A DNA stretch of 64,000 nucleotides from Actinopolyspora alba (GTDB lineage: Bacteria; Actinomycetota; Actinomycetes; Mycobacteriales; Pseudonocardiaceae), in the NCBI RefSeq assembly GCF_900112765.1, contig NZ_FOMZ01000003.1:346840-410839 (forward strand), read 5' to 3'. A model generated the notes under the pieces. The model made no database searches. It worked only from the letters and a program-made list of their open reading frames with translations, and was not told where the DNA came from. Shown piece after piece: positions 57,632-64,000 of the stretch (position 1 is its first letter; each line of letters begins with the position of its first letter). The position numbers were made by a program, and so were the translations under genes.

Positions 57632-58702
57632 TCACCGGGGTACCAGCAGGCCCCACGTCCCGGTGTGTCGCTCACCGGGACGCAGCACTCGCACGGCCTC
57701 GCCGGTCACGAACGCGTTCGGCGGGCAGGTGTTCGGTTCCACCGTGATTCCCGAGCGGGCCGGCTGCGGGCGCTGTTCGCTGGGAGCGTCGTCGGTGTAG
57801 ACCTGTAGGTAGCCGTAGGACTCGTCCACCCACAGCAGTACGTCGGGTCCGTCGGTGCGCCCGAATCGTACGGTCGCGTGGCCGCGCCGGTTCCGCGCCA
57901 GATCCTTGAAGGCCGTGTCCATACTGGTCGAACCGATGGTCCTGCCGCTCCGGAAGTCGTACTCGGTTCCCGCGACCGAGGCGGTGCCCGTCGGGATGAG
58001 CCGTTCGTTGGTGCGGTAGTAGGTCGCCGCGGGCAACCGGAGCTCCATGCTGTCGGTACCACCCGTCCCGGCGGCGATGTAGGTGTGATTCGCCCATCCC
58101 ACGGGTGCTTCGTGATCGCCCGTGTTCTCGGCGGTCAACGTGCACCGCACACCGTGGTGGTCGACGCTGTACTCCACCAGGAACCCCATGCGGAAGGGAT
58201 AGCCGTACTGCGGGTGCAACAGGTACCGCAGCGACACGCTGTCGGCTCGGTGCCGCACCGGTTCCCACTCCACGAAGTTCATCAGGCCGTGCAGTGCCGC
58301 CTGCCTCGAGGGCTCGTTGATCGGAACCCGCAACCGCTCACCGTTGAACTCGTAGGTTCCCCGGTCGATCCGATTGGGCCAGGGCAGGATCGTTTTGCCC
58401 TGGAAGCCCTCGCCCACCTCGTCCGCGGGATGGGTCAGCAGCATCTCCTCTCCCGCCACTCGCCAGGAGAGCAGGGTCGCCGCCACCCCTCCCACGAGCG
58501 CACGGTGCTGCCCCGAGCGGATCTCGTAGAGCCTGCCGTTCGCGCTCTGTTCCCCACCACCGTGGCCGGGCACGTGGTGTCCGCCTCCGGAAGATCGCGC
58601 GGCGGCTCTGCCGCCCAGCGCCGCGGCCGCGCTCGTCGCGGTGAGAGTGGTCAACGCGCCGCGCCTGCTCCAGCCACTCCTCGTCGGTCCGGCATCGGTC
58701 AT
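57632..58702 (-). CDS. Exported aldose 1-epimerase-like protein
   Basis: A 356-residue protein with a twin-arginine-like leader (WSRRGALTTLTATSAAAALGG). The mature part matches aldose 1-epimerase: ILPWPNRIDRGTYEF, ALHGLMNFVEWEP (His), WANHTYI and a C-terminal VEPNTCPPNAF. It would interconvert sugar anomers outside the membrane. ATG 58702 has AAGGGAG upstream. It is followed on the same strand by no close gene but is preceded by a GH2 gene. Confidence 0.85.
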   Translation of the reverse strand: MTDAGPTRSGWSRRGALTTLTATSAAAALGGRAAARSSGGGHHVPGHGGGEQSANGRLYEIRSGQHRALVGGVAATLLSWRVAGEEMLLTHPADEVGEGFQGKTILPWPNRIDRGTYEFNGERLRVPINEPSRQAALHGLMNFVEWEPVRHRADSVSLRYLLHPQYGYPFRMGFLVEYSVDHHGVRCTLTAENTGDHEAPVGWANHTYIAAGTGGTDSMELRLPAATYYRTNERLIPTGTASVAGTEYDFRSGRTIGSTSMDTAFKDLARNRRGHATVRFGRTDGPDVLLWVDESYGYLQVYTDDAPSEQRPQPARSGITVEPNTCPPNAFVTGEAVRVLRPGERHTGTWGLLVPR

Positions 58703-58823
58703 GGGAGCTCCCTTCTTGTCGAAGCCTGTGGGGGTTCTCCGAGCGGGTTCTCGGGATCCTCTGTCGGAGAGCGCCGGGTGGGGGAACGCGAGGTTCCGCC
58801 CACCCGGCCGGAACACGAGGAGC

Positions 58824-60680
58824 TCACGGGCTGCCAGCTTCGATGATCGCCTCGTTGTCCGCCCGGATCGAGGAGACGTCCGGCTTGGTGATCCTCCTGT
58901 CGTAGGTCATCAGACCGTTGACCTCGTTCTCCACGTCCGAGACCTGGGTGTAGACCGCGGCCGACAGGCCGTTCCGCTCGATCGCGCTGATCAGGTCGTC
59001 GCTGAGCTGGCCGTAGCGCTCGGTGAGTTCGGCCCGAGTGTCGGTCATCTCGTAGGCTCCCGGCCGGCCCGGCCAGAGGTGCCCCTGCTCGACCAGTCCG
59101 AGGCCGCCGTACTCGCCGTCTACCGCCGCTCGTTCGGCGGTGGCCTCCGGGGTGCCCGGCCCCACGTAGGTGTGATCGTCGTAGAGGTCGCCCGCTCCCG
59201 TGTCCGGCAACGAGTTACAGCAGTTCACGCCGCTGGCGGCGTTCACGAGCCTGCTGGGGTCCTGCCGCTGGATCCGCTCCGTGATGCGGGCGGTGTCGAA
59301 CTCACCCCACCCCTCGTTGAACGGCACCCAGGTCACCAGCGAGGTCACGCTGTCGAGCTGATCGACCACGGCGGTGGTCTCGGCCTCGAACTTCGTCCGG
59401 GCCTCCTCCGAGGGCACGCCGTTGGTGCCGCCGGTTCGGGCAGTCAGGGAGGGCATGTCCTGCCAGACCAGCATGCCCAACCGGTCGGCCCAGTAGTACC
59501 AGCGCTTCGGGGCGACCTTGATGTGCTTGCGGAGCATGTTGAAACCCATCCGCTTGGCCTGCGCTATGTCGTGACGCATCGCCTCGTCGGTGGGCGGGGT
59601 GTGCAGCCCGTCCGGCCAGAAGCCCTGGTCGAGCATCCCCTGCTGGAACAGGATCTTCCCGTTGAGGGCGATTCGTTGTCTGCCCCGCGAGTCCTCGACC
59701 AGCCCGATCGAACGCATCCCCGCGTAGCCGGCGACGCGGTCCAGTTCACGGCCGTCGGCGTCCAACAGGCGCACGGTCAGGTCGTAGAGGTACGGATCGT
59801 CGGGACTCCACGTTCGCGGGTTCGGCACCGGCGCCCGCACGGTCGAGCCCGCTTCCGTGGTGGTCCGGGAGACCACCCCGCCCTCCGGGCGCGATACCAC
59901 CGTTTCCACGCTCGCGGCCCGGGAGCCGCGGATCTCGGGTTCCAGCTGGAACGTCTCCGCCGCGAGACGCGGTGTGATGTTCAGCTCCGTCAGGTGTGTC
60001 CGCGATACCGGCTCCAGCCACACGGTCTGCCAGATGCCGGAGGAACCCGTGTAGAAGATCCCGCCGGGATCGTCGGTCTGCTTGCCGACGGGGTACTGCC
60101 CCCGTTCGTTGGTGTCCGTGGCAGCCACGGTCACTCGTTGCCGTGCTCCCGGCCGCAGCGCGTCGGTCACGTCGACCGTGAACGAGGTGTAACCACCCTG
60201 GTGGGAACCGACTCGCTCGCCGTTGACCCAGACCGTCGCCTCCTGGTCCACGGCCCCGAAGTGCAACAGCAGCTCGTCGCCCCGCCAGTGGGCCGGTACC
60301 CGGAAGTCGCGGCGGTAGAGCATGTGGTCGTCGTGCCGCTGGATGCCGGACAGCGCGGACTCGACCGGGTAGGGGACCAGGATCCGTTCGCCCAGCTCCT
60401 GTTGGTTCCGGTCCGGAGGGCTGGCACCGCCCGCGTACTCCCATTCACCGTTCAGGTGCTGCCAGCGCTCGCGTTTCAGCTGGGGGCGCGGATACTCGGG
60501 GAGTGCGTTGTCCGGTCCCACCTGATCCGTCCACGGCGTGGTCAGTGGTGCTTCAGCCGGTGACCTGTGCTTGACGGGATGAGCTGCCGCCGCCGGAGCG
60601 GCACCCAACGCCAACGCGGCGGCCATCGAGAGCACACCCAGGTGCCTGGCCGTCACACGACGCGGTGGTCGTGACTGCAT
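58824..60680 (-). CDS. Secreted GH2 family glycosidase
   Basis: A 618-residue protein with a clear signal peptide (LGVLSMAAALALGAAPAAAA). GH2 landmarks are the sugar-binding and immunoglobulin-like domains followed by the TIM barrel with VPFNEGWGEFD (acid/base Glu) and DGEYGGLG (nucleophile Glu). GH2 enzymes remove beta-linked galactose, glucuronate or mannose. It lies upstream of, and co-directional with, the epimerase, suggesting extracellular sugar use or trimming of the polymer. Confidence 0.88.
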   Translation of the reverse strand: MQSRPPRRVTARHLGVLSMAAALALGAAPAAAAHPVKHRSPAEAPLTTPWTDQVGPDNALPEYPRPQLKRERWQHLNGEWEYAGGASPPDRNQQELGERILVPYPVESALSGIQRHDDHMLYRRDFRVPAHWRGDELLLHFGAVDQEATVWVNGERVGSHQGGYTSFTVDVTDALRPGARQRVTVAATDTNERGQYPVGKQTDDPGGIFYTGSSGIWQTVWLEPVSRTHLTELNITPRLAAETFQLEPEIRGSRAASVETVVSRPEGGVVSRTTTEAGSTVRAPVPNPRTWSPDDPYLYDLTVRLLDADGRELDRVAGYAGMRSIGLVEDSRGRQRIALNGKILFQQGMLDQGFWPDGLHTPPTDEAMRHDIAQAKRMGFNMLRKHIKVAPKRWYYWADRLGMLVWQDMPSLTARTGGTNGVPSEEARTKFEAETTAVVDQLDSVTSLVTWVPFNEGWGEFDTARITERIQRQDPSRLVNAASGVNCCNSLPDTGAGDLYDDHTYVGPGTPEATAERAAVDGEYGGLGLVEQGHLWPGRPGAYEMTDTRAELTERYGQLSDDLISAIERNGLSAAVYTQVSDVENEVNGLMTYDRRITKPDVSSIRADNEAIIEAGSP

Positions 60681-60803
60681 CGATCCTCCTCACACGGTGT
60701 CGGGCGATCCTCATCCGTGTTGAGAGCGTCGGAACCTCCATTTCGGAGGCACATGCAACAACAAAGAGCAACACAAGCGGACTTAAATCACCACTAACAA
60801 ACA

Positions 60804-60833
60804 TTAATGAGCCAGAACACATTTCACGTCAAC
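60804..60833 (-). promoter_or_regulatory. Candidate promoter of the GH2/epimerase genes
   Basis: On the minus strand, TTGACG (60833-60828) and CATTAA (60809-60804) are 18 bases apart in an AT-rich stretch, about 120 bases upstream of the GH2 start. It is a sequence match only. Confidence 0.35.
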
Positions 60834-61553
60834 ATCGGTGCACGAGATTGCTCCGTCCGGTGCAACGCTGTGAACTCGAATGGCGGCACAGTGTCAGTTT
60901 GCGAGGTCGTTCGCGTGTCATCCGGCAGACGCGCCGGGCGGACGGCGACGATCCATGCCGGGCCACACCGGCACCCGGCCGCCGCGAAGCCTGGACGCGG
61001 CGGGGCGCGGCTCTCCGGAGGGGTGGGCGGCTCGTGCGGTTCGAAGGGACGACCGACTCGGGGCGCCGCTCAGCCGGGCGGGGGTGGGCCTCCCGGATCC
61101 GCGGCCCCGAGCGATTGGCCTCCGAACGGCGGAGCAGGAATCCAGCACAATCGATTAGAATGATTGTCGACAATAATAAAGTGGGAAAAGGGTCGATTTC
61201 GCGGATCTCGCGAGGGGCTGTCGACGGGTTTGTGAGTCATTGATCATTCTTCTCGTCGAGAAGTGGTGTTGACCTGGACCAACAGCGTCTTCGTCGCGGA
61301 AGAGTGGGGTATCACACCCCGGGTGGAGGTGGGGCGTAACATCCGGGGTCCCCCCTTCGATGGAAGGGGCACAGGCGAATAAAGAATCAGTGCGGCACCG
61401 CCGCCGCGTTGTCCATTTCATCGGATCGTACGGTTGCACTATTCGTCCCCGTTGTGGTATGCGGCGCACGCGCATTGTACTGCATCTTTAGCTTGATTGC
61501 CTTTGCCGGATCGTGACCCCTGGCGCGGAAAACTAAATTCTCCCTGGTGACGG

Positions 61554-61616
61554 CCTATTTTTTTACTTAGGGTAACTGTGCGAATCACGCGATCATCCTA
61601 TTTCTATGATTAGGGT
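61554..61616. promoter_or_regulatory. Duplicated 20-base motif upstream of the betaine methyltransferase gene
   Basis: The sequence CCTATTT-N6-TTAGGGT occurs twice, at 61554-61573 and 61597-61616, with exact arms and different middles. The start-to-start distance is 43 bases, about four helical turns. CCTA and TAGG within each copy form an inverted repeat. A TATGAT hexamer (61605-61610) inside the second copy resembles a -10. It is a strong candidate for a regulator site controlling betaine synthesis. Confidence 0.55.
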
Positions 61617-61879
61617 CACAGCTGAATGTGCTTGCATTTTTCGTGAATGCGAATAAGTTGGGTTCTCGGCGTACGGAATCTGCGTCGGGATCGGGCGGCA
61701 AAGGTGCCGACCGAGTGTGCTGACCGGTGCCAGTGCGCGGCCCGCCAGTTGGCTGCCCGCACCGGTGCGGTGTGCCCCTTGTGAGGTGCCCCGGCGCGCC
61801 CGTGAAGGCTCGGGGCGGTGAATTCACCGTGGTTCCGAGCGATGCAGTGGCGCTTGACCAACGCGAGTGGGAGCTGAGT

Positions 61880-63577
61880 ATGACCAAGAGCGTGGACGAT
61901 CTTGCACGTGGTGACCAGGGGTCGAACGACCAGGACTCGGTGCACCTCGAGGAGCAGGCGTTCGGCGACAATCCGTTGGAAGTACGCGACACTGATCACT
62001 ACACTCAAGAGTATGTCGGTGGATTCGTCGACAAGTGGGACGATCTGATCGATTGGAAGGCCCGCTACGAGAGCGAGGGAACCTTCTTCATCGATCAATT
62101 GCGTGCCCGTGGTGTCAAGACCGTGCTGGACGCAGCGACCGGGACCGGTTTCCACTCGGTCCGGCTGCTCGAAGAGGGTTTTGAGACCGTCAGCGCGGAC
62201 GGCAGTCCGCAGATGCTGGCCAAGGCCTTCAGTAACGGACTGGAGTACGGTGGTCACATTCTGCGTGTGGTCAACGCGGACTGGCGCTGGCTCAACCGCG
62301 ACGTGCACGGTGAATACGACGCGATCATCTGCCTGGGTAACTCGTTTACCCACCTCTTCTCGGAGCGGGACCGCCGCAAGACGCTGGCGGAGTTCTACGC
62401 GATGCTCAAGCACGACGGTGTTCTGATCATCGACCAGCGTAACTACGATTCCATTCTGGACACCGGCTTCTCCAGTAAGCACACCTATTACTACGCCGGT
62501 GAGGACGTTTCCGCCGAGCCGGACCACATCGACGACGGTCTGGCGCGGTTCAAGTACACGTTCCCGGACAAGTCCGAATTCTTCCTGAACATGTACCCGC
62601 TGCGGAAGGACTACGTCCGGCGGCTCATGCGTGAGGTCGGTTTCCAGCGTATTGACACCTACGGTGACTTTCAGGAAACCTACGGTGACACGGAGCCGGA
62701 CTTCTTCATCCACGTGGCGGAGAAGAACTACCGCACCGAGGACGAGTTCCTGGACATGTACTCCAACGCGGTCCACACCGCGCGGGACTACTACAACTCC
62801 GAGGACGCGGACAACTTCTACTACCACGTCTGGGGAGGCAACGACATCCACGTCGGTCTCTACCAGACCCCGCAGGAGGACATCGCCGCGGCGAGCGAGC
62901 GCACTGTCCAGCGGATGGCGAGCAAGGTCGACATCGACGCCAACACCACCATCCTGGACCTGGGTGCCGGCTACGGCGGTGCCGCCCGCTACCTGGCACG
63001 CACCTACGGCTGCAAGGTGACCTGCCTCAACCTCAGCGAGGTGGAGAACCAGCGTAACCGCGAGATCAGCCGTGCCGAGGGGCTCGATCACCTCATCGAG
63101 GTGGCCGACGGCTCGTTCGAGGACATTCCCTACCAGGACAATGCCTTCGACATCGTCTGGTCGCAGGACTCCTTCCTGCACAGCGGTGACCGCACCAGGG
63201 TGATGGAGGAGATCTCCAGGGTCCTCAAGCCCAAGGGCTCGGTGCTGTTCACCGACCCGATGGCCGCCGACTCGGCCGAGAAGAGCGCTCTCGGGCCGAT
63301 CCTGGACCGGCTGCACCTGGACTCGCTCGGGTCCCCCGGCTTCTACCGCAAGGAGCTGACCAGGCTCGGGCTGCAGAACGTCGAGTTCGAGGACCTCAGC
63401 GAGTACCTGCCGCTGCACTACGGCCGGGTGCTGGAAGTTCTGGAAAGCCGGGAGAACGAACTCGCCGACTTCATCGGCGAGGAATACCGGACTCGCATGA
63501 AGACCGGCCTGCGCAACTGGGTGCAGGGCGGAAATGGCGGGAACCTTGCCTGGGGCATCATCCACGCCAAGGCATGA
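61880..63577 (+). CDS. Fused glycine/sarcosine and sarcosine/dimethylglycine N-methyltransferase
   Basis: A 565-residue fusion with two SAM-dependent domains. The first (about 1-290) methylates glycine and sarcosine, with DAATGTGFHSVRLLEEG and DQRNYDSILDTGF; the second (about 300-565) methylates sarcosine and dimethylglycine to betaine, with LDLGAGYGGAARYLA and SQDSFLHSGDR. The sequence matches what I recall of the Actinopolyspora halophila GSMT-SDMT enzyme along its length. ATG 61880 (MTKSVDD) has GGGAG upstream; a longer frame from 61727 is less likely. It sits 57 bases before metK on the same strand. Confidence 0.92.
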   Translation: MTKSVDDLARGDQGSNDQDSVHLEEQAFGDNPLEVRDTDHYTQEYVGGFVDKWDDLIDWKARYESEGTFFIDQLRARGVKTVLDAATGTGFHSVRLLEEGFETVSADGSPQMLAKAFSNGLEYGGHILRVVNADWRWLNRDVHGEYDAIICLGNSFTHLFSERDRRKTLAEFYAMLKHDGVLIIDQRNYDSILDTGFSSKHTYYYAGEDVSAEPDHIDDGLARFKYTFPDKSEFFLNMYPLRKDYVRRLMREVGFQRIDTYGDFQETYGDTEPDFFIHVAEKNYRTEDEFLDMYSNAVHTARDYYNSEDADNFYYHVWGGNDIHVGLYQTPQEDIAAASERTVQRMASKVDIDANTTILDLGAGYGGAARYLARTYGCKVTCLNLSEVENQRNREISRAEGLDHLIEVADGSFEDIPYQDNAFDIVWSQDSFLHSGDRTRVMEEISRVLKPKGSVLFTDPMAADSAEKSALGPILDRLHLDSLGSPGFYRKELTRLGLQNVEFEDLSEYLPLHYGRVLEVLESRENELADFIGEEYRTRMKTGLRNWVQGGNGGNLAWGIIHAKA

Positions 63578-63634
63578 CAGGCCGTCGAGTACGAAGAATA
63601 ATCGAAGCAACAAGCAGTGAGGTGAAGATCAGCC

Positions 63635-64000
63635 GTGACTGAGATGAACCGCAGGTTGTTTACCAGTGAGTCCGTGACCGAGGGCCACCCGGACAAGATG
63701 GCCGACTCGATCAGTGACGCGATCCTGGACGCGATGCTGGCGCAGGACCCGCGCTCGCGTGTGGCCATGGAGACCATGATCACCACGGGTCAGGTACACC
63801 TGGCCGGTGAGGTCACCACCGCCGCCGACGTGGATCTGCCCGCGATCGTGCGGGAGAAGGTCCTGGAGATCGGGTACGACAACTCGGCCAAGGGCTTCGA
63901 CGGCAATTCCTGCGGCATCAACGTCTCGATCGACGCGCAGTCGCCGGACATCGGTCAGGGTGTCGACAGTGCGCACGAGTCCCGTGTCGAGGGTGTCATC
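63635..64000 (+). CDS. metK: S-adenosylmethionine synthetase (3' end missing)
   Basis: The first 122 codons of MetK are visible, with [22 protein letters not shown] (ATP-binding) near the start and [12 protein letters not shown] near the window end. It makes S-adenosylmethionine from ATP and methionine. The start is GTG 63635 with GAGGTGAAG upstream; ATG 63644 is in frame. It lies downstream of the betaine methyltransferase gene, and the two are likely cotranscribed because betaine synthesis uses three SAM per molecule. Confidence 0.92.
   Translation, partial: MTEMNRRLFTSESVTEGHPDKMADSISDAILDAMLAQDPRSRVAMETMITTGQVHLAGEVTTAADVDLPAIVREKVLEIGYDNSAKGFDGNSCGINVSIDAQSPDIGQGVDSAHESRVEGVI

Larger units (their letters stand above)
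60681..61879. other. Long intergenic region upstream of the betaine methyltransferase gene
   Basis: A 1.2 kb region between divergent genes. It contains a candidate minus-strand promoter (60804-60833), a 15-base near-palindrome CTTCTCG-T-CGAGAAG (61249-61263), alternative GC-rich hairpins (61304-61369), and the duplicated motif at 61554-61616. Frames in it are short or overlap the wrong strand. Confidence 0.6.

Noticed and set aside
61616..63613. A 665-codon minus-strand frame opposite the betaine methyltransferase
   Set aside because: Antisense shadow of a strongly conserved gene.

Overview
The window is high-GC actinobacterial DNA: coding frames are GC-rich at third positions, GTG and TTG starts are common, and stop/start overlaps (ATGA, GTGA) are frequent. 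A single 565-residue fusion of glycine/sarcosine and sarcosine/dimethylglycine N-methyltransferases, followed by metK, and a choline oxidase at the other end together point to a halophilic actinomycete close to Actinopolyspora. That placement comes from recognising these proteins, not from a search.

Layout. (1) 1-5.1 kb: the 3' end of a secreted protein gene, then a choline-to-glycine-betaine block on the minus strand (betaine aldehyde dehydrogenase, a possible small coupled ORF, choline oxidase) with a divergent TetR/BetI-like regulator. (2) 5.3-9.3 kb: housekeeping genes (DivIVA-like coiled-coil protein, SixA-like phosphatase, DUF2237 protein, membrane-anchored GH25 lysozyme). (3) 9.5-13.3 kb: a coupled glycosyltransferase / methyltransferase / alpha-alpha-toroid trio with a convergent second methyltransferase. 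(4) 14.7-24.6 kb: a three-gene operon of fatty acyl-AMP ligase, a 2173-residue polyketide synthase and an acyl-CoA carboxylase beta subunit. The order matches fadD32-pks13-accD4 of mycolic acid bacteria, but the synthase also carries a ketoreductase, a degenerate dehydratase and a second carrier-like domain without its serine. (5) 24.8-34.4 kb: an accessory-looking region with a PucR regulator, a cupin, a YdeI-like protein, a DUF397/XRE pair with a divergent small gene, a SnoaL-like protein, a shortened methyltransferase, a GNAT enzyme, an AT-rich orphan gene, a PAS-PAS-GGDEF protein and tRNA-Pro(GGG). (6) 34.5-43.5 kb: DUF5313 protein, class III aminotransferase, methyltransferase, GT39-like membrane protein, TetR regulator, and the KorAB 2-oxoacid:ferredoxin oxidoreductase. 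(7) 43.5-60.7 kb: a long exopolysaccharide locus (deacetylase, nucleotide-sugar dehydrogenase, ATP-grasp enzyme, FAD oxidoreductase, priming glycosyltransferase, two GT4s, epimerase, GH18, GT2, two LuxR-type regulators, exported aldose 1-epimerase and GH2). (8) 61.9-64 kb: the fused betaine methyltransferase and the 5' part of metK.

Working together: the two ends give two routes to glycine betaine, by oxidation of choline and by triple methylation of glycine, with MetK supplying S-adenosylmethionine for the second. The 14.7-24.6 kb operon is predicted to condense an activated fatty acid with a carboxylated acyl-CoA and reduce the product in place, giving an alpha-alkyl-beta-hydroxy lipid. The 43.5-60.7 kb locus is predicted to make and remodel an acidic, amino-sugar-containing surface polymer; no flippase, polymerase or ABC exporter lies within the window.
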